Of a stretch of 58,141 nt of DNA, positions 1 through 8,501 are shown piece after piece (position 1 is the first letter of the stretch; every line of letters starts with the position of its first letter). The position numbers and the translations under genes are program-made. The DNA is from Candidatus Methanomethylophilaceae archaeon (GTDB lineage: Archaea > Thermoplasmatota > Thermoplasmata > Methanomassiliicoccales > Methanomethylophilaceae): positions 1 through 58,141 of the forward strand of contig CALULN010000016.1 of assembly GCA_944321505.1 (NCBI GenBank), in the 5' to 3' direction. The notes beneath the pieces were generated by a model. The model saw only the letters and a program-made list of their open reading frames with translations, had not been told where the DNA came from and ran no database searches.

Positions 1-359
1 GTCGCCGAAGGGAATCCGAACTACGCCAGTGTAGATGGGGTCTTGTTCGACAAGAACAAGAAAGATCTGATAGCATATCCGGCAGGAAGCGACCGCACCT
101 CCTACGCAGTCCCCGAAGGCGTCGAATTCATCGGATACTATGCGTTTTCCGTATGCATATCCCTGGCGTCGATCGAAATACCCGCCAGCGTCACGTCCAT
201 AGGCTCTTTCGCGTTCTCTGGATGCACATCCCTGGAGTCGATAGCCGTCGCCGAAGGGAATCCGAACTACGCCAGTGTAGATGGGGTCTTGTTCGACAAG
301 AACAAGAAAGATCTGATAGCATATCCGGCAGGAAGCGACCGCACCTCCTACGCAGTCCC
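1..359 (+). repeat. Exact 113-bp intragenic direct repeat (1-113 and 247-359)
   Basis: Bases 1-113 and 247-359 are identical on direct reading, with a 246-bp period. They diverge at 114 (c) versus 360 (t). The left copy touches the window edge and may extend further. Each copy encodes the NPNYASVDGVLF module and the following residues up to SYAVP, so one repeat period is 82 codons and copy-number change would keep the reading frame. Confidence 0.95.
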
Positions 360-1017
360 TTCGAGCGTCACCTCTATTTACGACCATGCTTTTTACGGAT
401 GCACATCCCTGGAGTCAATTACAATACCTGAGGGCGTTACATCCATTGGTGGTGATGCGTTTTCTGGATGTACATCCCTGGCCTCAGTTACCATTCCAGA
501 GGGAGCGAATAACGGATTCTTGGAACTTAACTACGGAAGTTTTTATTGGAACGAGACCGACGGAAAAGCGGTTGTTTCTCTCAAGACCCTGTCTGCTAAA
601 GAGATCGACTCCCTTAGCATTGACAAGAACGGACTCACTGCAGTAGTGGTGCCTTCCGTGGAGGTAGGTGGAAAGCAGGTCAACTTGAGTTTCGTTCTGT
701 ATCTGAGTGCGTGGGGCAGCGGAGATTTTGTTCAGGGCGACAAGCTGGTCGTATTGGGTTCCGATGGTACCGTCGTAAGCATGAGAGATCTGACTGGAGA
801 ATTCAATCAGTTCATTGTGCATTATGTGGAGCCCGGGCAGACCATCGCTCTTTACCTGGCAGATGGTAAGGTCCCCGGAGGCGACAGCATAGGCGGTGAA
901 GGGTCCGCAGACGATGGCGGTAGCCCGAAGACTCCCGTCGCTCTGTACGTGGGAATCGCGGTCGCTATCATCGCGATAGCCGGAGCGGCCCTGTACCTCC
1001 TCAAGCGCGGGCAGTAA
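1..1017 (+). CDS. BspA-type leucine-rich repeat surface protein, 3' part
   Basis: Open from the left edge, so the start lies outside the window; about 338 codons are visible. Residues 1-160 are BspA/LRR_5-type repeats (SIxIPxxVTSIGxxAFxGCTSL) mixed with a module of the NPNYASVDGVLF type. A non-repeat, probably beta-rich domain follows, then a Gly/Ser/Asp linker and a C-terminal hydrophobic helix (ALYVGIAVAIIAIAGAALYL) ending in KRGQ. This topology fits an exported protein anchored by a C-terminal membrane helix with the LRR domain outside. Family members are candidate adhesins; the ligand is unknown. The first 113 bases recur exactly at 247-359, showing recent internal duplication. A second, much larger LRR gene lies at 25936-32508. 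Confidence 0.85.
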   Translation, partial: VAEGNPNYASVDGVLFDKNKKDLIAYPAGSDRTSYAVPEGVEFIGYYAFSVCISLASIEIPASVTSIGSFAFSGCTSLESIAVAEGNPNYASVDGVLFDKNKKDLIAYPAGSDRTSYAVPSSVTSIYDHAFYGCTSLESITIPEGVTSIGGDAFSGCTSLASVTIPEGANNGFLELNYGSFYWNETDGKAVVSLKTLSAKEIDSLSIDKNGLTAVVVPSVEVGGKQVNLSFVLYLSAWGSGDFVQGDKLVVLGSDGTVVSMRDLTGEFNQFIVHYVEPGQTIALYLADGKVPGGDSIGGEGSADDGGSPKTPVALYVGIAVAIIAIAGAALYLLKRGQ

Positions 1018-1100
1018 ACCTCTAAGCCGGGCTCGTGCCTGGCCTTTTATTTTCTCGATCAATCGACACCGTTATTACAATCTGGAACATGCGGTGTCCG

Positions 1101-2483
1101 ATGAGCTCGGACGAGACTGTCGTGTATCCGTGCCCCAAGTGCGGGGCGCCCGCGGAGATGATCGAAGGCAAGGACACCGTCATCCGCTGCGGTGCCTGCG
1201 GAGACACCAGGATAGTGCTCAGTCTGAGCGTCAACGGCGACATACAGACCACCGTGGAGGGCACAGGGGAGAGCTACGAGCTGGACCCGGCGGTGCGCAG
1301 GGCGCAGAAGGCTCTGGAATCCGTCCCCTCCGGGCATGTCATCGCGCTGGCGGACGCACGCAACGCCCTTGCGGCCGCGTACGCGGACTCGGGCAGGGAG
1401 GGCATCGGCGAGGATCTCGCCAAGATGTCCCTGACGGATCTCAGATCGGCGGTGTCCCGCTACGTCTCGCGCTACTGCGAGCAGGTCTCCCTCTGCGCGT
1501 TCTACGCCCAGGCCCGGGGAGGGAACGCCGACGCGGTCAGGATGTACGATGATGCATTGGCCATCCTGGGATGCATGGACGACCCGTCCGTGGCCATGCT
1601 GAAGATCAAGCGCGGGCTGCTGTGGACCAGGCCCACCGTCGATTCGTCCAGGAAGCACCTGGAGGAGGCCCTGGCCATACTGGAGCGCACCGGCACCGAC
1701 GGCCTCTCCGACGACTACGTCAGGGTGGCCGCCTACAGCGCCCTGAGGACCATCGCCCAGCAGAGCGGAGACAGGGAGGCCGCTTCAGACTATCTCGACA
1801 AGGAGCTGGAGGAGCGCCTGGACCTTTTGGATGCGGACACGACCGATGCCCGCATGTCCGAGCTGGCTGACGCCATGGGCCGTAAGGCCGAGGAGCTGGC
1901 CAACACCGGGAAGAAGGACGAGGCCCTCAAGGTGCTGAACGATGCTGCGGAGGTCACTGCCGATCGCCCCATGGCCAACGCCTACGCCGCCATGAACCTT
2001 GCAAGGTTCCAGCAGAGCACCGGCAGCGTCCCCGACGATTTCGGCGAGAGGATGGACAGGGTCATCGATGCCTTGGCCGGTGCGCCGGAGGAGAAGCGCA
2101 CCATGGAGACCCTGGCCCAGGCCCATATGTTCAGGTCCATGGCCAGGGACGCGGAGGACTACGACGGCCTGGTGGCGGACATCGGCGCCTCCTACCGCAT
2201 ACTGATGGACCTGGCGTACAAGGGAGAGGTCAACGAGATGTTCCTCATGTCCGCCGCAAGGTCGTACCTGGTACTGCTCAACATGAAGGATTCCGAGAAG
2301 GCCAAGGAGGTCCGCTCGGAGCTGGCTGAGATAGGCATATCCCAGATGGACCTGGACCGTTCCTCCCGTTCGTCCATGGGCAACGCGGGGAAGAGCACCA
2401 GGGTGGACATCGCCCCCAGGCCGGAGAAGCCCCTGCCCGGGCGCAGGCTCAAGAGGAACGTGAAGAAGTCCTCCAAGGGGTGA
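1101..2483 (+). CDS. Zinc-ribbon protein with helical (TPR-like) repeats
   Basis: About 460 aa. The N-terminus has a two-knuckle zinc ribbon (CPKC at about residues 11-14 and CGAC about 16 residues later). The rest is Ala/Leu/Glu-rich and predicted all-helical, with spacing typical of TPR or SEL1-like repeats, for example AIEERTGTDGLSDDYVRVAA-like segments around residues 190-300. The tail is basic (RRLKRNVKKSSKG). It has no signal peptide and is probably a cytoplasmic scaffold; I do not recognise a named family. ATG 1101 lies about 26 bp downstream of TTATTAC (1072-1078), which suggests a leaderless start; ATG 1089 is the alternative. The 3' end overlaps the convergent ATPase gene by 35 bp. 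Confidence 0.75.
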   Translation: MSSDETVVYPCPKCGAPAEMIEGKDTVIRCGACGDTRIVLSLSVNGDIQTTVEGTGESYELDPAVRRAQKALESVPSGHVIALADARNALAAAYADSGREGIGEDLAKMSLTDLRSAVSRYVSRYCEQVSLCAFYAQARGGNADAVRMYDDALAILGCMDDPSVAMLKIKRGLLWTRPTVDSSRKHLEEALAILERTGTDGLSDDYVRVAAYSALRTIAQQSGDREAASDYLDKELEERLDLLDADTTDARMSELADAMGRKAEELANTGKKDEALKVLNDAAEVTADRPMANAYAAMNLARFQQSTGSVPDDFGERMDRVIDALAGAPEEKRTMETLAQAHMFRSMARDAEDYDGLVADIGASYRILMDLAYKGEVNEMFLMSAARSYLVLLNMKDSEKAKEVRSELAEIGISQMDLDRSSRSSMGNAGKSTRVDIAPRPEKPLPGRRLKRNVKKSSKG

Positions 2484-3807
2484 CCTTCTCCGAGGCCAGC
2501 AGGTCGGCGAAGGCGGCGCAGAAGAGCGGATAGTGCTCCACGCCGTCGTCGGTGATCATGATGTTCCCGTTCTCGAACTTGATCCATCTGTCCACGGCCT
2601 TGCCGCTGTCCATCTCCATGAGCTTCTTCAGCGACCTTGCCCTGCGGTGCTTTCCGGACTTCACCTCGATGGCGCAGATCTCCGCGCCTATTTCTGCGAT
2701 GAAGTCCACCTCCACCTCCTTGTCCACTTCGTAGTAGTACGGCTTCAGGCTGCAGGCGGTCAGCATCTGGCACACTGAGTTCTCTGCGATGGCGCCCTCG
2801 TTCACGGACAGGTCCTTCCTCATCATCGCCCGGAGGGTGCTCTCCCCGTACATCCTGATCAGCAGGCCGGTGTCCGTCATGTACATCTTGAACATGCTGC
2901 CGCTGGCGTTCTTCGGCAGCGGGCGCTCAATGGCTCCGAGCCTCCGGCAGATCGTCACGAAGTTGGAGCCCGAGACCCAATCTATCGGCTCCCTGTACTC
3001 CCTGATCCCGCGGTTGGCGACGCCGTCGATGTCCTTGAACATCAGGCGTTTGTTCCTCTTCCCGAGCTCCGATGGTATGATCTCCAGCAATCTGAGGACA
3101 TCGCCCCTGATGCTCTCGTCGGCGTATGCGAGTATGTCCTTCCTGTATCCCTCTATTATGTCGTCCTGCGCCTCTTGGAATTTCCCGGAGTCGTCCGACT
3201 CGATGGATCTGAGGACGGGACGTGGCATTCCCCCTATGACAAGGTATCTGCGGTAATGCTCCTCGATGGCATGCAGTTCGTGGACATCGAACGGCTCTGC
3301 TGAAGACACATGGTCTCTGATGTACGCAGTCAGCTCCTCGGACATCCCCAGCGCCCAGAGGTACTCTTCGAAATCCATCGGATGCATGCGGATCTCATGC
3401 ACATATCCGACCGGGTAGCTTTTAGACGATTTCTCCTGCATCCCCAGAAGTGATCCCGAGGCGATGATATCGAGTGTGCTCTCCGCTACGAGAGTCTTCA
3501 GGGCGATCATCGCATCCGGGCTTTCCTGGATCTCATCAAGGAAGAGCAGGGATTCCCCTTTCTCTATGTTGAATCCCGAGTATCTCAGCGTGATCTTCTG
3601 GATGAGCTGTGAAGCGTTGCCCTTCCAGAACCCGTCTTCGAATGATTCCGACATCAGGTTGATTGTCAGGAAATTGGGATAATTCTCCTTCCCGAACTCT
3701 TCGATGATGTAGGTCTTGCCTACCTGCCTTGCGCCGGTGATCAGTAACGCTACATGGTCTTCGGAGTTCTTCCATTCGATGAGTTTGGATTTTATCTTGC
3801 GCTTCAC
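2449..3807 (-). CDS. AAA-type ATPase with DUF4143 domain
   Basis: 452 aa, normal for this family. The N-terminus has a Walker A motif (GARQVGKT, about residues 26-33) and a Walker B motif (LLFLDEIQE, about 87-95), giving an AAA_14-type P-loop domain. The C-terminal half is a DUF4143 domain with a predicted nuclease-like core (EVDFIAE and AIEVKSGK). Such proteins are common, often mobile, in prokaryotes; their function is unsettled. The start is GTG 3807. A TATA box (TTTATAAA, 3823-3830) lies only about 15 bp upstream, so any leader is very short. Just beyond it are three evenly spaced palindromes that look like a dedicated operator. The last codons overlap the convergent zinc-ribbon gene. Confidence 0.85.
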   Translation of the reverse strand: MKRKIKSKLIEWKNSEDHVALLITGARQVGKTYIIEEFGKENYPNFLTINLMSESFEDGFWKGNASQLIQKITLRYSGFNIEKGESLLFLDEIQESPDAMIALKTLVAESTLDIIASGSLLGMQEKSSKSYPVGYVHEIRMHPMDFEEYLWALGMSEELTAYIRDHVSSAEPFDVHELHAIEEHYRRYLVIGGMPRPVLRSIESDDSGKFQEAQDDIIEGYRKDILAYADESIRGDVLRLLEIIPSELGKRNKRLMFKDIDGVANRGIREYREPIDWVSGSNFVTICRRLGAIERPLPKNASGSMFKMYMTDTGLLIRMYGESTLRAMMRKDLSVNEGAIAENSVCQMLTACSLKPYYYEVDKEVEVDFIAEIGAEICAIEVKSGKHRRARSLKKLMEMDSGKAVDRWIKFENGNIMITDDGVEHYPLFCAAFADLLASEKVTPWRTSSRSS

Positions 3808-3822
3808 GTTGCTATATCTGCC

Positions 3823-3830
3823 TTTATAAA
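3823..3830 (-). promoter_or_regulatory. TATA box of the DUF4143 ATPase gene
   Basis: TTTATAAA is self-complementary and sits upstream of GTG 3807 on the minus strand. The adjoining BRE position (3831-3836) is overlapped by the first 24-bp palindrome, so a bound regulator could block TBP/TFB. Confidence 0.6.
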
Positions 3831-3833
3831 TGT

Positions 3834-3921
3834 CTACTTTTCCGTTTCGAAAAGTAGCAAAATTACTACTTTTCCGTTTCGAAAAATAGTGAGAATCCTA
3901 TTTTTCTCTTTCGAAAAGTAG
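3834..3921. repeat. Three 24-bp palindromes at exact 32-bp period (operator array)
   Basis: Units are at 3834-3857, 3866-3889 and 3898-3921. The consensus is CTACTTTTC, six bases, GAAAAGTAG; unit 1 has perfect 9-bp arms, units 2 and 3 carry one or two substitutions. Starts are 32 bp apart (three helical turns), with 8-bp spacers, so all units face the same side of the helix. The array abuts the TATA box of the DUF4143 ATPase gene. This layout suits cooperative binding of a dimeric regulator. It is not CRISPR: there are only three units, spacers are 8 bp and no cas gene is present. Confidence 0.85.
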
Positions 3922-3980
3922 TGACGACGTCTTGGGACGCACAACGATGCGATGCTGTATGGATTGAACAGAAATAGGAA

Positions 3981-4066
3981 TGGCGCCGAGGGAGAGATTC
4001 GAACTCCCGAGGTCAGGGACCAGTGGTTTTCGAGACCACCGCCATACCGGGCTTGGCTACCTCGGC
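3981..4066 (-). tRNA. tRNA-Ser (anticodon CGA)
   Basis: The minus strand starts GCCGAGG and ends CCTCGGC-G-CCA, giving a perfect 7-bp acceptor stem with encoded CCA. The anticodon loop CTCGAAA lies between GGTGG and CCACT, so the anticodon is CGA (reads UCG). An extended variable arm is present, as expected for serine, and the T-loop is GTTCGAATC. Length is 86 nt with CCA. A TATA-like GAAATACGA at about 4090-4098 fits its promoter. Confidence 0.95.
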
Positions 4067-4146
4067 TCGGGGGATGACTAACGGATTCTCGTATTTCTAC
4101 TTTGTTCGATGCCGATATACGCGTCCATGGAATCACAACGGATGCG

Positions 4147-4788
4147 ATGAGGCACGACTACGATGAGCTCATACTCCGCACCGTCCCCCGCTACTGGGAG
4201 TTGATCCGCACGCTGGTGGATCAGGTCCCCTTGTCCCGGGAGATGCGCGTGCTCGATGCGGGCTGCGGCACCGGTGCGGTGTCATCGGAGGTGCTCCTCC
4301 GCGAGCCGGATGCAGACATCACGCTGTTCGATGCCTCCGAGGACATGCTGTCGATCGCCCGCGGCAGGTTCGGCGGCTGCGTGTGCGTACGCGGCGACAT
4401 CCGCGACCTCCCCTTCCCTGACTCGTCCTTCGATGCCGTCCTGTGCATGCTGAGCACCCACTATCTCCGCGAGTACGAGCGGCCTGCGTTCCTGGAGGGT
4501 GTGAAGAGGGTGCTCAGGCCAGGCGGCGTCTTCGTGTACTGCGAGCACACCTTCCCGGGCGGGGATGCGGACGCGCAGGTCGTCGGAGAGTGGAGGGCTT
4601 TCCTCACTGCCAATGGCCGCACGGAAGAGGAGGCCGACGCGTACCTCTCCCGCAGGGGGAGGGTGCACTTCCCGCTGTCTCCCGAACGCCACATCGCGCT
4701 GCTGGAGGGTGCCGGATTCGCCGATGCCCGCATGGTCCTATGCTCGTATCCCCAGGCGGTGTTATCCGCCCGCAGATACCTTTTATAG
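4147..4788 (+). CDS. Class I SAM-dependent methyltransferase
   Basis: About 213 aa. It has a Rossmann methyltransferase fold with motif I VLDAGCGTGAVS, an acidic motif II at the end of beta-2 (TLFDASEDM), a motif resembling GDIRDLPFPDSSFDAVLCM and post-I RVLRPGGVFVYCEHTF, so it belongs to the UbiE/Methyltransf_11 group. The substrate cannot be told. ATG 4147 is about 27 bp downstream of GATATAC (4114-4120), suggesting a leaderless start; an upstream TTG at 4102 would add 15 residues (FDADIRVHGITTDA) and remains possible because relatives often carry such a lead-in. Its TAG stop is also the end of the purH TATA box. Confidence 0.8.
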   Translation: MRHDYDELILRTVPRYWELIRTLVDQVPLSREMRVLDAGCGTGAVSSEVLLREPDADITLFDASEDMLSIARGRFGGCVCVRGDIRDLPFPDSSFDAVLCMLSTHYLREYERPAFLEGVKRVLRPGGVFVYCEHTFPGGDADAQVVGEWRAFLTANGRTEEEADAYLSRRGRVHFPLSPERHIALLEGAGFADARMVLCSYPQAVLSARRYLL

Positions 4789-4838
4789 AATCGCATCCTA
4801 ACATGGTCACCGTGAGGACGGCGCCCGGAGTGCCGTCC
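4781..4838 (+). promoter_or_regulatory. purH promoter and leader hairpin
   Basis: TTTTATAG (4781-4788) is a TATA-like box overlapping the preceding stop codon and predicts transcription from about 4810. The leader holds a 7-bp inverted repeat, GGACGGC (4816-4822) and GCCGTCC (4832-4838), with a 9-nt loop, 17 nt before ATG 4855. Whether the hairpin regulates is unknown. Confidence 0.45.
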
Positions 4839-4854
4839 GAAGGGTGTAATCTTT

Positions 4855-6405
4855 ATGGCCACAATCAAGAGGGCACTGATCAGCGTTTCCGACAAGAGCG
4901 GGATCGTTGACTTCGCTAAGGAGCTCAGCTCGCTGGGCGTTGAGATCGTCTCCACCGGCGGCACCTACAGGCTGCTGAAGGAGAACGGCATAGCGGTCAC
5001 AGAGGTATCCGAGGTCACCGGCTTCCCGGAGATGCTGGACGGGCGCGTCAAGACGCTCCATCCCAAGATACATGCAGGTATACTCGCCAGGCGCGACGTC
5101 AAGGCGCACATGGACGCCATCGCTGAGAAGGGGATCGCCCCCATCGACATGGTGGTCATCAACCTGTACCCCTTCAAGGAGACCGTCCTGAAGGACGAGG
5201 GCGACCTGGACGCCATCGTGGAGAACATCGACATCGGCGGCCCCTCCATGATCCGCGCCGCCGCCAAGAACTACAAGTCCGTGGCGGTGCTCACCTGCCC
5301 CTGCCAGTACGGCGAGGTCCTCTCCCAGCTGAGGGAGAAGGGCGAGCTCGACGAATCCCTCCTGGCCAAGCTCATGTCGGAGGCATTCGTCGCCACCGCG
5401 GAGTACGACAGCATGATCGCCTCTCAGATGAACAGGAGGTTCGGCACCCTGTTCCCCAGGGCGTTCCCCATCCCCATCGAGAAGGTCATGGACCTGAGGT
5501 ACGGAGAGAACCCCAATCAGGCCGCCGCGTTCTACAGGGACCCGTTCACCAAGGGCCCCACCGTGGCCAAGATGGAGCAGCTCCACGGGAAGGAGCTGTC
5601 TTACAACAACATCCTCGACATGGACAAGGCCCTGGACATCGCCATGGACTTCGAGAAGCCAACCGCGGTTATCATGAAGCACACCAACCCCTGCGGTCTG
5701 GCCAGCGCCGACGACATCTACGACGCCTTCGTCACCGCATACGCCGTGGACCCCCTGTCCGCCTTCGGATGCATCATCTGCATCAACCGCCCCTGCGACA
5801 TCAGGGTCGCCCAGGAAATCGCCAAGTACTTCGTGGAGGTGGTGGTGGCTCCGTCTTTCGACGACGACGCCTTCGAGCTTCTGTGCAAGAAGAAGAACAT
5901 CCGCCTGATGAGGACCGACTGCCCCATCGGCCCATCGGAGAGGGTCAGGGAGTTCAAGATGAAGAAGGTCCAGGGCGGCATGCTGGTCCAGACCGACGAG
6001 GACGTGCCCATCGACCCCAAGAACCTCAAGGTGGTCACCAACCGCGCCCCGACGGAGGAGGAGGTCCACTCCCTGCTGTTCGCATGGAAGCTTGCCAAGC
6101 ACGTCACCTCCAACAGCGTGGTGTACGTGAAGGGCGAGCGCGCGGTGGGCATCGGCGCCGGCCAGATGAGCCGTGTGGACTCGGCGAAGATCGCCACCAT
6201 GAAGGCCAACGAGCCCACTCAGGGCTGCGTCATGGCCTCCGACGCATTCTTCCCCTTCAGGGACGGGGTGGACGAGGCCGCCAAGGCCGGTGTGACAGCC
6301 ATCATACAGCCCGGAGGCAGCATCAGGGACCAGGAGGTCATCGACGCCGCCAACGAGCATGGCATGGCCATGGTCTTCACCGGCTGCCGCGTGTTCAGGC
6401 ATTGA
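4855..6405 (+). CDS. purH: Bifunctional AICAR formyltransferase / IMP cyclohydrolase
   Basis: 516 aa, the usual PurH length. It carries out the last two steps of de novo IMP synthesis: formylation of AICAR, then ring closure. Residues 1-200 are the MGS-like IMP cyclohydrolase domain ([49 protein letters not shown]). Residues 200-516 are the AICAR transformylase ([24 protein letters not shown] near residue 273, and [12 protein letters not shown]). Many archaea use PurP/PurO instead, so a full-length PurH is worth noting but not unique. The gene has its own promoter and is followed by a hairpin terminator. Confidence 0.97.
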   Translation: MATIKRALISVSDKSGIVDFAKELSSLGVEIVSTGGTYRLLKENGIAVTEVSEVTGFPEMLDGRVKTLHPKIHAGILARRDVKAHMDAIAEKGIAPIDMVVINLYPFKETVLKDEGDLDAIVENIDIGGPSMIRAAAKNYKSVAVLTCPCQYGEVLSQLREKGELDESLLAKLMSEAFVATAEYDSMIASQMNRRFGTLFPRAFPIPIEKVMDLRYGENPNQAAAFYRDPFTKGPTVAKMEQLHGKELSYNNILDMDKALDIAMDFEKPTAVIMKHTNPCGLASADDIYDAFVTAYAVDPLSAFGCIICINRPCDIRVAQEIAKYFVEVVVAPSFDDDAFELLCKKKNIRLMRTDCPIGPSERVREFKMKKVQGGMLVQTDEDVPIDPKNLKVVTNRAPTEEEVHSLLFAWKLAKHVTSNSVVYVKGERAVGIGAGQMSRVDSAKIATMKANEPTQGCVMASDAFFPFRDGVDEAAKAGVTAIIQPGGSIRDQEVIDAANEHGMAMVFTGCRVFRH

Positions 6406-6414
6406 ACGCATATG

Positions 6415-6430
6415 CGGGGGATGTCCCCCG
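6415..6430 (+). terminator. Hairpin downstream of purH
   Basis: CGGGGG, ATGT, CCCCCG forms a 6-bp GC stem with a 4-nt loop, nine bases after the purH stop. No strong U-tract follows, so terminator function is a positional guess. Confidence 0.5.
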
Positions 6431-6449
6431 TTGAAACATATTCTGCTGA

Positions 6450-6817
6450 TCAGGCGCTCCCAGATGGGATGATGCGCCTGTGCAGCCTCTTCTCATTCAC
6501 GGGTCCGATCCTCTCCACACCCTTCGCGCGAATCAGGGGGATCACCGGTCTCTCCTCGTAGCTCCGCTGGTTGCAGATGAGGCCGCTGATGGAGTAGTAG
6601 ACGATGAATAGCATGACGAACGCAGGTTCGGGGTGCGGGCGAACGGCGATACGGATTCAGATGGGCCGGTCTTGACGACTTCGGAAACGGTGTCGATGCC
6701 CGCTCCTTTCTCCAGGAGGGATCCGGCGAACTTTTCTGTGAACCGAACCCGGCGTTGCTCGGGCACATGCTGTGCCTGAGGATTGAGGTGAAGGTCAGGA
6801 GGTATGATGAAGGCCAC
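6450..6817 (-). pseudogene. Frameshifted coding remnant, unknown family
   Basis: Two minus-strand reading frames look protein-like and join end to end only with a frameshift. The first runs from ATG 6817 to about 6640 and contains VRFTEKFAGSLLEKGAGIDT and VSEVVKTGPSES. The second runs from about 6633 to a TGA at 6450 and contains AFVMLFIVYYSISGLICNQR, then YEERPVIPLIRAKGVERI. Neither frame is convincing alone, since each turns into low-complexity Arg/Ser/Pro text beyond the junction. I cannot name the family. The surrounding 6406-7033 region holds no other gene I can support, except the promoter of the HipA-like gene near its right end. Confidence 0.4.
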
Positions 6818-7033
6818 GCGATGCAGATGGTAAGCCCCATCGAGGGTGGGTCAGACACATGTTCATGGGGTGCCTGTACAAGGATGGGCACAGAATCGTG
6901 TATGAGTGATGCACTTGTCGGAAGGCAGAACCCGTTTCCGGTGACAGTTCCATCCTGCGGACATTCCCTGCGGGACGTGGCAAATTAATACCTGGGTCAC
7001 TGTTCGTTACCTTGTCCCGGCGGAGGTGCGGTA

Positions 7034-8173
7034 TTGAGTTCGGCCTATGTTCTGATGCACAAGGATGTGGAGGTCGCCTCATTGGAGATGGATGATGAAG
7101 ACGGATTGATCTCCGAGGTGTTGAAGGTCCACGACATCAGGCATATGCCTGTCGGAACGGTCTACAAGGGGATGGTGGACGGGCGTGGCGTCAGGAGGTG
7201 GTGGGCGTCCCGTTCGATCCCGGCGAGTCGTTCCGGTCTCCGTGATTTCCTCGAATCCCTGGAGCTGTATGATGTCAGAGCTCTTCTGACCAGATCCATG
7301 GGCCTCAGCCTCTCCGACCAGTACTGGATATGTCCCGAAGGCTCCGGGATACATTGGAAGGATGTGAACTTCTTCGACAATCCGTTCTCGGATGACATAG
7401 GAGACATTCTGTTCGGACGCAGGGCGTCTGGGGATATCGATATGATGTCTCCGGACAACACATCCGACGGCGTCCTCAGGAAGAGATGGAAGATCATCGA
7501 TGGCAGGCGCTGTCTCATCAAAGGCGGCACCGGTCTTATGCAGGAACCATTCAATGAGTCGATGGCCTCCAGGATCATGACTGTTCTCGGCATCCCCCAT
7601 GTGGATTATGACATCATGTGGATAGAGAACCGCCCGTACAGCGTTTGCGACGATTTCATCGACCGCGATACCGAGCTCGTGAGCGCATTCCGCATCATGG
7701 CGTCGAAGAAGAGGAGGAACGACCGGTCGATCTACCAGCACTATACGGAATGCTGTCTGGATCTCGGCATAGACGTCGTGCCGTTCCTGGACAGGATGCT
7801 GATCCTCGACTACATAATGGGGAACACCGACAGGCATACCAACAATTTCGGCCTCATTAGGAACGCGGACACTCTGGAATGGCTGGGGCCGGCGCCGGTG
7901 TTCGACAGCGGAACCTCGCTGGGATGCGATCTCCTCACCAGAGAGATCCCTAGCAGGGCGGGAGTCCGCAGTAAGCCCTTCAAGGGCACTCATGCGGAGC
8001 AAATCGGGCTGGTGTCTTCCTTGGACTGGGTGGACTTCGATGCTCTGGATGCCGTGCTGCCGGAGCTGGAGGCGGTCATGGACTCCTCCGGAGGGTTCAT
8101 AGATCCCGCACGCAGGGATGCGTTGATGGGATTCATCAAATCCAGGGTGGATGATCTGCGCTCGCTCTGTTGA
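7034..8173 (+). CDS. HipA-like kinase-fold protein
   Basis: 379 aa. The C-terminal half has the HipA_C-type signature MGNTDRHTNNFGLI (about residues 261-274), followed by VFDSGTSLG, matching the catalytic and metal-binding elements of HipA-family Ser/Thr kinases. The N-terminal 150 residues are not recognisable. Known HipA proteins phosphorylate a tRNA synthetase and pair with a HipB antitoxin; no HipB-like helix-turn-helix gene is adjacent, so a toxin role is not supported. The TTG start is chosen because GGAGGTG (7022-7028) precedes it at 5-bp spacing and no ATG has a comparable site. A TATA-like TTAATA lies near 6985. Confidence 0.7.
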   Translation: MSSAYVLMHKDVEVASLEMDDEDGLISEVLKVHDIRHMPVGTVYKGMVDGRGVRRWWASRSIPASRSGLRDFLESLELYDVRALLTRSMGLSLSDQYWICPEGSGIHWKDVNFFDNPFSDDIGDILFGRRASGDIDMMSPDNTSDGVLRKRWKIIDGRRCLIKGGTGLMQEPFNESMASRIMTVLGIPHVDYDIMWIENRPYSVCDDFIDRDTELVSAFRIMASKKRRNDRSIYQHYTECCLDLGIDVVPFLDRMLILDYIMGNTDRHTNNFGLIRNADTLEWLGPAPVFDSGTSLGCDLLTREIPSRAGVRSKPFKGTHAEQIGLVSSLDWVDFDALDAVLPELEAVMDSSGGFIDPARRDALMGFIKSRVDDLRSLC

Positions 8174-8203
8174 CGATCACGGGTCCGCATATCGGCGGAT
8201 CGA

Positions 8204-8419
8204 TCACTGTCCGTCGGACCTGTCGGTGAACTCCTCCAGCTCCTCGGGGATTATGGGCAGTCCGGCGGCCTTCCTCTTCATGTGGCCTCCGGGCCCTCCC
8301 CTTTCAAGTCTGGCCTTCTCTATGCATTCCGGGTCGTCGCATACGAACGCCGCGAACACGAAGTTGGTGGATTTCTTCCCGCAGAACTGGCAGGGGTATT
8401 CGTCGAAGTTGATGGCCAT
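8204..8419 (-). CDS. Small CxxC zinc-binding protein
   Basis: 71 aa. It has CQFC near residue 10 and CDDPEC near residue 28, a four-Cys pattern that could hold one zinc or iron ion. A Gly/Arg-rich basic middle (RLERGGPGGHMKRK) and an acidic tail (PEELEEFTDRSDGQ) follow. The start at ATG 8419 is used because the frame upstream is low-complexity and overlaps the divergent gene; GGTTTAA near 8450 gives a near-leaderless promoter. It converges on the HipA-like gene and diverges from the next operon. Function unknown. Confidence 0.65.
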   Translation of the reverse strand: MAINFDEYPCQFCGKKSTNFVFAAFVCDDPECIEKARLERGGPGGHMKRKAAGLPIIPEELEEFTDRSDGQ

Positions 8420-8501
8420 GCCCGTCGGAATCGGCGGTGTCCCGCTTAAACCTATTGGGCTTCGGAGATGTATTTCTACTTGGGAATCCGATTCTGCATC
8501 C

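Noticed and set aside
3834-3921. CRISPR array
   Set aside because: Only three units, palindromic, 8-bp spacers and no cas genes; fits an operator array.
4786-4815. Amber (pyrrolysine) readthrough of the methyltransferase TAG stop
   Set aside because: Reading on gives only about nine codons before another stop, and the family domain is already complete.
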